Shown here in pieces: positions 24,307 through 32,531 of a stretch of DNA of 56,580 bases. Below the pieces are notes generated by a model that saw only the letters and a program-made list of their open reading frames with translations, made no database searches and was not told where the DNA came from. The stretch covers positions 1 through 56,580 of the forward strand of contig CAXGOB010000026.1 in NCBI GenBank assembly GCA_964011275.1, in the 5' to 3' direction. The DNA is from UBA7328 sp002471345. Its GTDB lineage: Bacteria > Bacteroidota > Bacteroidia > Chitinophagales > Saprospiraceae. A program made the translations under genes and the position numbers. Each line of letters opens with the position of its first letter. Positions within the stretch are counted from its first letter, which is position 1.

Positions 24307-25464
24307 ATGAAATCGCAATCATACCTAACAAAAGAATTTGACATTCAAAATGATTTTGAGCGATTTGATGCTAAAAACGACATCTTCAATAGAGCACTGT
24401 GGGATGAAAAAGTAAAACCCAAAGACTTTTTCACTAGCTATGACATCGCAAATTATAAACCCAAAAAGTCAAAAGGGTTTGATCATTGGGACTATGCACT
24501 GAGGAATGCAAGTTGGCATATGACTGATGTAGTAGGGGAGCTTAAATTCGAAACAGAAGGAAGAGTGGAAGGTTTTACTGACTATTATTCTATCAATCGA
24601 CCTGGCTCCAAAAACAAAGTTTCAATTAGTTCCTCAACTGAAACTTCAATGAGATTAAAAAAAGCAGCAGTAACATTAGGAGCTGGGTCAGCTGGCATTT
24701 GTTCAATCGATGAAAGGTGGATTTATTCTCATCAATTCAGTCGAAAAAATGGCGAATCAAGACCTATGGATTTGCCAAAGTCCTTAAAATTTGCTTTGGT
24801 TTTTACTATGCCCATGAATTATCAATTAGGTCAAACTTTCCCAGCTGCATTGAGTGGAACCGCGACTGGGGATGGATATGCCAGATGTCTTAACACCGCC
24901 AATGCCTTAGCACAGTTCATTACAAATCTAGGTTATGAGGCGGTAGCTTCAATGAATGATACTGGACTTAATATACCTATGGCGATTGAGGCAGGTCTAG
25001 GAGAATACGGTCGCCATGGTCTATTGATTACACCAAAGTTCGGACCAAATGTTAGGATAGCAAAGGTCTTTACTGACTTGCCGCTAGAAATTGATGCACC
25101 TGTAGATTTTGGAGTAAAACAGTTTTGCAATGTATGCAGAAAATGTGCAGATGCATGTCCAGTTAAAGCCATTCCTCAAGGCGATCCTGAATCAAAACCA
25201 CCCAACTTTTCTAGCTTGAAGGGGATAAAAAAATGGACCGTAAATGCAGAAAAGTGCTTTAAGTTTTGGGTAGGTATGAATACTGACTGTGCTATTTGTA
25301 TTAGAGTGTGTCCATATAACAAAGACTATTCTAAATGGTGGAATAGAATTGGTCTTAAATTGGCTGGAGGTCCTTTGCGATCAGTAATGATATGGTTGGA
25401 CCGAGTCCTAAAATATGGTGAACGCAAGAAACCTGAAAAGTGGTGGAGAGAATCTATAAAGTAG
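24307..25464 (+). CDS. Reductive dehalogenase family protein, cytoplasmic, cobalamin/Fe-S type
   Basis: A 385-residue protein with the RdhA core. GTATGDGYARC (184-194) carries the active-site-type Tyr region, followed by NDTGLNIPMAIEAGLGEYGRHGLLITP (217-243), FGPNVRIAKVFTDLPL (245-260), and two ferredoxin clusters: C274, C277, C280, C284 and C317, C328, C331, C335 (CFKFW then CAICIRVCPYNK). No Tat signal or RdhB-like anchor is present, unlike respiratory dehalogenases. It fits the cytoplasmic catabolic or uncharacterised branch. Epoxyqueuosine reductase QueG is a distant relative but lacks the ITPKFGPxVR...FTDLPL block. Its operon position after an aldolase and an esterase suggests catabolism; halogen removal is not proven. 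Confidence 0.82.
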   Translation: MKSQSYLTKEFDIQNDFERFDAKNDIFNRALWDEKVKPKDFFTSYDIANYKPKKSKGFDHWDYALRNASWHMTDVVGELKFETEGRVEGFTDYYSINRPGSKNKVSISSSTETSMRLKKAAVTLGAGSAGICSIDERWIYSHQFSRKNGESRPMDLPKSLKFALVFTMPMNYQLGQTFPAALSGTATGDGYARCLNTANALAQFITNLGYEAVASMNDTGLNIPMAIEAGLGEYGRHGLLITPKFGPNVRIAKVFTDLPLEIDAPVDFGVKQFCNVCRKCADACPVKAIPQGDPESKPPNFSSLKGIKKWTVNAEKCFKFWVGMNTDCAICIRVCPYNKDYSKWWNRIGLKLAGGPLRSVMIWLDRVLKYGERKKPEKWWRESIK

Positions 25465-26221
25465 CAAGAGTGGCAATCACATCTTTTCTATATGATCTAC
25501 TAATAGGTAAGTCAAAGTCATCAATAGAGATAATTTCTTTATTGTAACTTTTTACATAATCACCATTGATAATGAATGATCTATGTATTCGAATGAAATT
25601 GCTTGGTAGTTTATTCTTAAACTTGCTAATTCTTTCTTTAGTGATTAATCTATCATTTTTAAGTGTAATTTGAATATAATCGGAAAGGCTTTCAATGAAT
25701 AGAATACTGTCTAGTTGTACAGGATAATTTGTTCTCTTATACCTAATTGTGATATGCTCTGAATCTCTAGTGTTTAGCTTTATTTTTAGTTGGTTAAGCT
25801 CCACTTTGTCTGCTTGAAATATATCATATAAATGAAGAAAAGCATTGGCAATAATTAACAAATAAAGACTTAGATTTAATTGGCCAATATTCAGAGTTTC
25901 GATTCTGATTCTTTCATTATTGTAAAAGCTGAAAATATAAAGGGCTCCAAAAATGATAAGGTATTGTAAATACAGTGAAATTATAATGGTGTACAGGCCA
26001 TAAAACGTGAAATGGAAATATTTTTTTCTTATTAAATATTTCGGAATCAATACTTCATTCACATATGTAGATGTGCCGATTATTATTGGTAATAAAAAAG
26101 TGAAAAAATAAAATGTGAGGACAATAGAATCACTGTTTAATCCGAAAAAGATTAATATGAACAGACCTGTAACAAACCAAAACCATAAGGATCTTAGTTT
26201 TTCAATTAATAATAATAGCAT
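25454..26221 (-). CDS. Membrane-bound LytTR-domain transcription regulator
   Basis: A 255-residue protein. Residues 1-130 form four hydrophobic segments; residues about 155-255 form a LytTR DNA-binding domain (YPVQLDSILFIESLSDYIQITL, RIHRSFIINGDYVKSYNKEIISIDDFDLPISRSYR). There is no receiver domain, so this is a membrane-tethered one-component-type regulator responding to an unknown signal. It is convergent with the dehalogenase-like gene and overlaps its 3' end by 11 bases. It is divergent from the short ExbB-like gene, which could be its target. Confidence 0.88.
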   Translation of the reverse strand: MLLLLIEKLRSLWFWFVTGLFILIFFGLNSDSIVLTFYFFTFLLPIIIGTSTYVNEVLIPKYLIRKKYFHFTFYGLYTIIISLYLQYLIIFGALYIFSFYNNERIRIETLNIGQLNLSLYLLIIANAFLHLYDIFQADKVELNQLKIKLNTRDSEHITIRYKRTNYPVQLDSILFIESLSDYIQITLKNDRLITKERISKFKNKLPSNFIRIHRSFIINGDYVKSYNKEIISIDDFDLPISRSYRKDVIATLATL

Positions 26222-26320
26222 AGACCTAAAATTAATTTTTATTGTCCTCTATTCATTGAATTGTCGACATATAACAGACATTGAATAGGATTCGACATTA
26301 AATTTTTAGAGACTCAAGTC

Positions 26321-26328
26321 TAACTTTG
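26321..26328 (+). promoter_or_regulatory. Candidate -7 element (TAACTTTG) for the ExbB-like gene
   Basis: A perfect TAnnTTTG match with a predicted leader of about 52 bases before the ATG at 26386. That leader contains a small AGGAG/CTCCT hairpin (26354-26368) followed by T residues. No clear -33 element is seen. Confidence 0.38.
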
Positions 26329-26385
26329 GAATGTAAATTATTAATAATCATTTAGGAGTTATTCTCCTTTTTAAACTTTCAAATT

Positions 26386-26739
26386 ATGATGGATTTGTTT
26401 TACCAAGGCGGGCCTTTATTTATAGGTTTGCTTTCACTTTTATTACTATTTATTTTGATTTTATCAGTTCGGGCATTTATGAGTTCTGACAATGATAAAG
26501 GCTCAACTTCATCTTATTTCTATTGGATTAAAGAGCTTGGAACATTAGCACTTGTACTCGGTATATTTGGACAATTGATTGGCTTCTTTAGTGCGTTTTC
26601 TGTAATTGAGCAGTCGGATGGAATGTCCCCTCAAGTTTTGGCCGGAGGTCTCAAGGTATCACTAATCACAACTCTTTATGGCTTATTGATTTTCATTGTA
26701 AGAAGTATCATTTTAATGATATTGAAGAAAAAGAATTGA
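26386..26739 (+). CDS. Short MotA/TolQ/ExbB-like membrane protein
   Basis: A 117-residue protein with three hydrophobic segments (about 11-31, 51-72 and 90-113). Segment three with its lead-in SPQVLAGGLKVSLITTLYG matches the conserved pore region of MotA/TolQ/ExbB proton channels. It is about half the length of ExbB and lacks the large cytoplasmic loop. No ExbD or TolR partner is adjacent. It is divergent from the LytTR regulator. It may be a reduced channel subunit or a non-channel relative. Confidence 0.72.
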   Translation: MMDLFYQGGPLFIGLLSLLLLFILILSVRAFMSSDNDKGSTSSYFYWIKELGTLALVLGIFGQLIGFFSAFSVIEQSDGMSPQVLAGGLKVSLITTLYGLLIFIVRSIILMILKKKN

Positions 26740-26854
26740 TTTGACATTGAAATACAATGGGCTATGTTGCTTAGAATTTTAATTTAGTATTAGGAGAAGA
26801 CTACAGGAATCTACTTTATGTTTCGTATTTTTATCTGACATTCACAATATATTA

Positions 26855-29800
26855 ATGACCCTTCTAGGACAAAGAAAGTGTTTAGTAATTAGTCAGATTT
26901 CGTTGATATTATTTTTGTCTTCTTGTAGGAGTAGTATTCCCAAAGAGCTTAAAGTTCATTCAGTTGAAATTCCTGAATTTGTGGATTATAACTTTCATGT
27001 CAAACCCATTCTTTCGGATAGGTGCTATAAATGTCATGGTCCAGATGAGAATCAGTTAAAATCAAATTTTAGAGTTTCTAGTGAAGAATTTGCTTTTAAA
27101 AAAACCGAAAGCTCTGGCAGCAAATATTCTGAAACTTTAGTCAGAGGAATGCCGCAGAAGAGTGAATTAATGAACAGGCTCTTGTCAAAAGATTTAGATG
27201 TACAAATGCCTCCGCACGATTCTCATCTCACCATATCTAACAAGGAGAAAGCGATAATAAATAGATGGATTGAACAAGGTGCAAATTTTAAACCTCACTG
27301 GTCATTCATCCCTCCTTCAAAGCCTTCATTAATACGAAAAAGTGATGAATGGGCACAAAATGATATAGATCAATTTATTCTCAAAAAACTAGAAGAGAAT
27401 AAATTGAAACCTTCGTCAAAAGTTGATGAGGAGGTTTTGTTACGTAGAGTTTATTTTGATATTACTGGCCTTCCTCCAAGTGTAGAGGAGATGGATGATT
27501 TTATGAAATCTGACCATGAAGATCCCTATGAAGAAACTATTGATCAATTGTTAGACTCTCCGCATTATGGAGAAAACATGACAGTCCGATGGTTGGATTT
27601 GGCTAGGTATGCTGATACACATGGCTACCAAGACGATGGTCTGCGCACTGCATGGCCGTATCGAGACTGGGTAATCGAAGCTTTTAATGAAAACAAGCCT
27701 TATGACCAATTCTTAACAGAACAACTGGCTGGAGATTTAATCCCAAATGCCACTAAGGATCAGCTGGTAGCTACATGTTTTCTCAGAAATCATCCTCAGA
27801 CTCAGGAAGGAGGTATTGTGGATGAAGAGTATCGTGTAGAGTATGTGGCAGATAGAACGAACACATTTGGTAAAGCAATGCTGGGTCTCACTATGGAATG
27901 TGCAAGATGTCATGATCACAAATATGATCCACTTTCACAAAAGGATTATTATTCGTTATACGCATATTTTAACAATAACAATGAATCAGGTATAGTCCCT
28001 TATGTGGGAGAGGCCAGTCCTACAGTGATTTTACCTACTGAAGAAGAATCGAAAATTATTGATTCCTTAAAAGTGCTTATTGAACCATTAGAACAAAAAT
28101 TAGTATCAGAAAATTACATTGATGATTTCAAGGAATGGATGTTGAGTAGTCCAGAATTGGTTGTGAGTGATAAAGGATTATTAGCAAGCTTTGACTTTGA
28201 AGAAATGATAGAGGTGAATAAATCTGAGCTCAATTTGGATGGGGAGAAAAGTCCAGGATGGGGAGGGATTGGAAAAAAAGGAAAGACGCTTTCATTTGTA
28301 AATAAAGCAAAGAACAAAGCCGATGCCGCAGTTTTTGGAGATGTTGATAGAGTACCTGAATTAGTAAAAGGAGTAAAAGGAAATGGATTGAAGTTTATCG
28401 GAGATTGTGGTTTTAGATTCAATCGAGATATGGACATGGATCGTCATGAAGAAATATCCGTTAGTATATGGATGCGCTTAGATCAGGATGATGCAAACGG
28501 GCCCATTTTTAACAATTCAAATGGAAATTTTGAAGGATATAGAGGATGGTTAGCAAAACTTAATGAAGATCAGACCATTTCAGTTCAGTTCAATCATGTA
28601 TGGCCTGATAACAGTATCGACTATCAAACAAAGGATCAAATTGTCAAAAATGAATGGATTCACTTAGCGATTTCTTATGATGGTAGTAGCGATGCAAAAG
28701 GTCTTGATATTTATGTCAATGGCGAAAAACCTGAACTAATACTTCATGAGAATAACCTGAATAAAAGTATTCTAAATGGTAAGGATGGTAAAAACTGGTC
28801 GAGCATGCCATTTATAATAGGAAAAGAACTAACCCAATCTCTTCTAGGAGTTAGTTTGGATGAGATGAAGGTTTATAATCGAAAATTGTCATCAATAGAA
28901 GTGAGGAAATTATTCAATGATCAAAACTCTTTCAAGCCATCTGAGAATGAGATGCTTAAGCATTATACGCTTAGTGGAAATAATACAGAATATAATAAGG
29001 CCAGAAAAGATCTATATGCTCTTAGAAGTGTAGAAAATGAAGTGATGACGAATATGACTGAAGTCATGACAATGAGTGAAAGAAAGATTCCAAGAAAGTC
29101 CTTCATTCTAGATAGAGGTGCTTACGATGCTCCATCTGAAGTGGTCAATCCTGAATTGCCAAGTCAATTAAAGACTAAAAGCGAATTCAATGGTGATAGG
29201 CTTGGGCTTGCCAATTGGCTTGTGTCGGATGAAAATCCACTCACGGCTAGAGTGACAGTCAACAGAATTTGGGCAATGATTTTTGGTAAAGGTCTAGTAA
29301 ACACTATTGACGATTTTGGAAATCAAGGAAGCTTACCCAGTCATCCAGAATTGCTCGATTGGTTGGCTATAGATTTTATAGAAAATGGATGGGATGTAAA
29401 AAGGCTTATGAAGCAAATATTGATGTCGAGTACCTATCAGCAATCAGCATATGGAGCAAATAGTAAGCAACAAGATCCTGAGAACAAATGGTACAGTAGA
29501 TTCCCTAAACACAGACTTACAGCTGAAGCGATCAGAGACAGAGCATTAGCTGCAAGTGGCTTATTGGTCAAAGATATAGGAGGCCCTAGTGTATACCCTT
29601 ATCAGCCTAAAGGCCTATGGAAAGAACTGGCTACAAGAAATGAAACAGAATATAAGCAAGGGAGAGGTGACGAATTATACAGAAGAAGCATGTACACCAT
29701 ATGGAAAAGGAGTTCTCCTCCACCCATGATGATTAGCTTTGATGCACCTGACAGATATATCTGTGCTGTTGATCGCCAAAAGACTTCTACACCTTTGCAA

Positions 29801-30127
29801 TCACTTGTTCTATTGAATGATCCTCAATACTTAGAGGCAGCAAAGATATTAGCCTTAAAGGCCATAAAATCTGTTCAAGAGGATCAGATACAATATGTTT
29901 TCAAATCTCTTATTAACAGAATACCCAGTGACGAAGAGTTAAGTATTCTTCAGGAATTGCGGATACAAGAGTTGGATGAATTTGAAACTCATCCATTGAG
30001 AATTAAGGCCTTACTAAATATTGGAGAAAGAAGAATTGACGAATCAAAAGAAACTGCTCAATTAGCCTCTCTAATGATAGTCGCATCCACGATCATGAAT
30101 TACGACGAATTCGTACTTAAAACTTGA
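26855..30127 (+). CDS. PSCyt1-PSCyt2-LamG-PSD1 lipoprotein (planctomycete-type cytochrome c domain protein)
   Basis: A 1090-residue exported lipoprotein (lipobox LSSC near residue 24). A PSCyt1 domain carries a single heme motif CYKCH (57-61). A DUF1549/PSCyt2 domain follows (FDITGLPPS, ARYADTHGYQDDG, AKAMLGLTMECARCHDHK-like block) with a second CxxCH. A concanavalin/LamG-like domain lies at about 430-690 (WMRLDQD, GPIFNNS, WIHLAISYDGS). The DUF1553/PSD1 domain ends the protein (RVTVNRIWAMIFGKGLVNTIDDFG..., PLQSLVLLNDP). These proteins pair with DUF1501 proteins in Planctomycetota and some Bacteroidota; their reaction is not established. It overlaps or abuts the DUF1501 gene. Confidence 0.88.
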   Translation: MTLLGQRKCLVISQISLILFLSSCRSSIPKELKVHSVEIPEFVDYNFHVKPILSDRCYKCHGPDENQLKSNFRVSSEEFAFKKTESSGSKYSETLVRGMPQKSELMNRLLSKDLDVQMPPHDSHLTISNKEKAIINRWIEQGANFKPHWSFIPPSKPSLIRKSDEWAQNDIDQFILKKLEENKLKPSSKVDEEVLLRRVYFDITGLPPSVEEMDDFMKSDHEDPYEETIDQLLDSPHYGENMTVRWLDLARYADTHGYQDDGLRTAWPYRDWVIEAFNENKPYDQFLTEQLAGDLIPNATKDQLVATCFLRNHPQTQEGGIVDEEYRVEYVADRTNTFGKAMLGLTMECARCHDHKYDPLSQKDYYSLYAYFNNNNESGIVPYVGEASPTVILPTEEESKIIDSLKVLIEPLEQKLVSENYIDDFKEWMLSSPELVVSDKGLLASFDFEEMIEVNKSELNLDGEKSPGWGGIGKKGKTLSFVNKAKNKADAAVFGDVDRVPELVKGVKGNGLKFIGDCGFRFNRDMDMDRHEEISVSIWMRLDQDDANGPIFNNSNGNFEGYRGWLAKLNEDQTISVQFNHVWPDNSIDYQTKDQIVKNEWIHLAISYDGSSDAKGLDIYVNGEKPELILHENNLNKSILNGKDGKNWSSMPFIIGKELTQSLLGVSLDEMKVYNRKLSSIEVRKLFNDQNSFKPSENEMLKHYTLSGNNTEYNKARKDLYALRSVENEVMTNMTEVMTMSERKIPRKSFILDRGAYDAPSEVVNPELPSQLKTKSEFNGDRLGLANWLVSDENPLTARVTVNRIWAMIFGKGLVNTIDDFGNQGSLPSHPELLDWLAIDFIENGWDVKRLMKQILMSSTYQQSAYGANSKQQDPENKWYSRFPKHRLTAEAIRDRALAASGLLVKDIGGPSVYPYQPKGLWKELATRNETEYKQGRGDELYRRSMYTIWKRSSPPPMMISFDAPDRYICAVDRQKTSTPLQSLVLLNDPQYLEAAKILALKAIKSVQEDQIQYVFKSLINRIPSDEELSILQELRIQELDEFETHPLRIKALLNIGERRIDESKETAQLASLMIVASTIMNYDEFVLKT

Positions 30128-30129
30128 AC

Positions 30130-31566
30130 ATGAAAAATCATTTTGACCAACTTGTTTCAGGAATGAATAGAAGGGTATTCATGAAGAATGGTTTACTCAG
30201 TTTAGGTGCGATGACAGTCCCTGCTCTAACTTCCTCTGCGAATATGGAAAGCGACTTCATCTCTCGCCTTCCTCATTTTAATCCAAAGGTTAAAAGGGTG
30301 ATTTATTTATTCCAAAGTGGAGCGCCTTCGCAATTAGAATTGTTTGATTATAAGCCCAAACTCAAAGAAATGTTTGGCCAGGAGCTACCTGACTCTATAA
30401 GAAAAGGGCAAAGAGTGACGGGTATGACTTCTGAACAAAGAAGTTTTCCATTGGCTATGGGTGATTTTCATTTTAATCAATATGGACAAAGTGGATCTTG
30501 GGTTAGTGATCTCATGCCACATCATCAGACTGCAGTGGATGATATTTGTTTTGTGAAAACCATGCATACAGAAGCTATTAATCATGATCCGGCTGTCACA
30601 TTTGTCCAAACAGGTTCACAACAGGCAGGCAGGCCTAGTATGGGCTCATGGGTTAGTTATGGCCTAGGTAGTGAAAATGAAAACTTGCCAAAATTTGTAG
30701 TTCTGCTTTCAAGAGGAAAAGAAGGCGGACAACCACTATATGCAAAACTATGGGGAAATGGTTTTTTACCTTCTGAAAATCAAGGAGTTGTGTTCCGGTC
30801 AGGTCATGAACCCGTTCTTTACCTTTCCGACCCGAAAGGCATGGACAGAGAAAGTAGGAAAAGAATGTTAAGTTATCTGGATCAACTTCACGAACAACAG
30901 TATCAAAAAACTAGTGATGAAGAAATAAAATCCAAAATGGCCCAATATGAAATGGCTTTTAGGATGCAGATGTCTGTACCTGAAACTTTGGATCTTTCTA
31001 AAGAGCCAGATTATATTATTGATAGCTATGGTCCAGAAGCTAGAATTCCAGGTAGTTATGCATATAATTGCCTTTTAGCCCGTAAACTATCTGAAAGCGG
31101 GGTGAAATTTGTCCAATTGTATCACCAAGGATGGGATATGCATGGCAACCTGCCAAATGATATTCGGTTGCTTACAAAACAAACGGATCAACCTTCAATT
31201 GCTCTATTGAAAGATTTGGATCAGCGTGGGATGTTAGACGATACCTTGGTAATATGGGGTGGGGAATTTGGAAGAGGATGCTATTCACAAGGGAAATTGA
31301 CACCAGAGAATTATGGAAGAGATCATCACCCGAGATGTTTTACTATTTGGATGGCTGGTGCTGGAGTGAAGAAAGGAATTTCTTATGGCGAGACGGACGA
31401 CTTTAGTTATAATATTGTCAAAGATCCAGTCCATGTTCACGACTTACAAGCTACAATAATGCACTTAATGGGAGTAAATCATGAGAAGTTTACATTTAAA
31501 CATCAAGGCCGAAGATTTAGACTCACCGATGTTCATGGCAAAGTGATAAAAGATATTCTAACCTAG
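30130..31566 (+). CDS. DUF1501 family protein with Tat-type signal
   Basis: A 478-residue protein of the DUF1501 family, which has a sulfatase/alkaline-phosphatase-like fold. Visible features are a Tat-like start (NRRVFMKNGLLSLGAM), VIYLFQSGAPSQLELFDYKP, HTEAINHDPA, FVQLYHQGWDMHG, LVIWGGEFGRG and GRDHHPRCFTIWMAGAGVKKG. It is the standing partner of PSD1/PSCyt proteins. The frame extends to a TTG at 30124 that overlaps the upstream stop; the ATG at 30130 is preferred. Function is unknown; enzymatic hydrolysis of a surface or dietary polymer is a common guess. Confidence 0.9.
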   Translation: MKNHFDQLVSGMNRRVFMKNGLLSLGAMTVPALTSSANMESDFISRLPHFNPKVKRVIYLFQSGAPSQLELFDYKPKLKEMFGQELPDSIRKGQRVTGMTSEQRSFPLAMGDFHFNQYGQSGSWVSDLMPHHQTAVDDICFVKTMHTEAINHDPAVTFVQTGSQQAGRPSMGSWVSYGLGSENENLPKFVVLLSRGKEGGQPLYAKLWGNGFLPSENQGVVFRSGHEPVLYLSDPKGMDRESRKRMLSYLDQLHEQQYQKTSDEEIKSKMAQYEMAFRMQMSVPETLDLSKEPDYIIDSYGPEARIPGSYAYNCLLARKLSESGVKFVQLYHQGWDMHGNLPNDIRLLTKQTDQPSIALLKDLDQRGMLDDTLVIWGGEFGRGCYSQGKLTPENYGRDHHPRCFTIWMAGAGVKKGISYGETDDFSYNIVKDPVHVHDLQATIMHLMGVNHEKFTFKHQGRRFRLTDVHGKVIKDILT

Positions 31567-31613
31567 TCAAATTTGCTGATTAAATTGTAAAGCATATTTC
31601 ATACTTTGCGGCC

Positions 31614-32516
31614 ATGTTTAGAGCAATTGTCGTTTTTTCACTTTTAGCAATTATTTCATCATGTAATGAGCAAAAAACACGTCAATCAGTTGCTTCATTA
31701 CCTGATAAGTCAGATTTTATTAAGATTAATTTGGACACGATCCATGCTGCATTTGACACAAGAGTTCAGGAGACTTCAGGGTTATTAAAAATAGATGATA
31801 CCTATTGGACTAATAACGATAGTGGCGGCGAACCAAACCTTTATCAATATGATATGGAATCAGGAGAGGTGGTACGGTCTGTATTGGTCAAAGGAGTGAA
31901 AAATATTGACTGGGAGGAAATTACTGTAGATAGTACACATTTTTATATTGGTGATTTTGGAAATAATTTTGGAAATAGAGACAACCTTGCTATATACAAA
32001 GGGCTTATTTCAGATTTGAAGAAAAATGACGAGGTAAATGTGGAAGAGATTAAGTTCAGCTATCCGGATCAAAATGAATTTTATAATGGCTACAATCACA
32101 ATCATGATTGCGAAGCAATGGTGATATATCACGAAAAATTATTTCTCTTTTCTAAAAATTGGTTAGATAGGAGGTGTAAAATGTATACTCTTCCTACCAA
32201 GCCTGGTACATACGAAGCCAAATTAGTGTCTGAGTTTAATACTGAAGGAACTGTAACTGCCGCTGCTCTCTCTCCATCTCAAAATGAGCTCATTCTTTTA
32301 GGATATCAACCAATTCCAAAAAAGGGTTTTGACCCTTTTGTTTGGAAAATCAGCAAATGGAGTGGTGACGATTTATTATCAGGGGAGAAAAGGCGATATG
32401 ATTTTTCAATTAGAAGGCAGATGGAAGGTGTCATGTATTTGGATGATAGAACATTAGCTATCAGTGCCGAAGATGAGAATGGAAGTACCCCTTCGCTTTT
32501 CAGAATGAATTTGTAA
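31614..32516 (+). CDS. Lipoprotein with SdiA-regulated-like beta-propeller
   Basis: A 300-residue lipoprotein with lipobox ISSC (about residues 14-17). The mature part begins ETSGLLKIDDTYWTNNDSGG and continues VKNIDWEEITVD, YIGDFGNNFGNRD, HDCEAMVIYHEKLFLFSKNW and AAALSPSQNELILLGY. This pattern of SGL...ND.G and DWEE motifs is frequent in Bacteroidota and looks like a beta-propeller related to the protein at 9353. Function is unknown. A CATACTTTG -7-like sequence ends six bases before the ATG, suggesting a very short leader. Confidence 0.65.
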   Translation: MFRAIVVFSLLAIISSCNEQKTRQSVASLPDKSDFIKINLDTIHAAFDTRVQETSGLLKIDDTYWTNNDSGGEPNLYQYDMESGEVVRSVLVKGVKNIDWEEITVDSTHFYIGDFGNNFGNRDNLAIYKGLISDLKKNDEVNVEEIKFSYPDQNEFYNGYNHNHDCEAMVIYHEKLFLFSKNWLDRRCKMYTLPTKPGTYEAKLVSEFNTEGTVTAAALSPSQNELILLGYQPIPKKGFDPFVWKISKWSGDDLLSGEKRRYDFSIRRQMEGVMYLDDRTLAISAEDENGSTPSLFRMNL

Positions 32517-32531
32517 TTATTATTTCTTTCT

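Noticed and set aside
24307..25464. Epoxyqueuosine reductase (QueG) as the identity of the Fe-S protein
   Set aside because: QueG shares the two ferredoxin clusters, but the ITPKFGP...VFTDLPL block and the spacing of the second cluster are those of reductive dehalogenases.
26354..26373. Attenuator-type terminator in the ExbB-like gene leader
   Set aside because: The stem has only five base pairs; too weak to claim beyond a mention.
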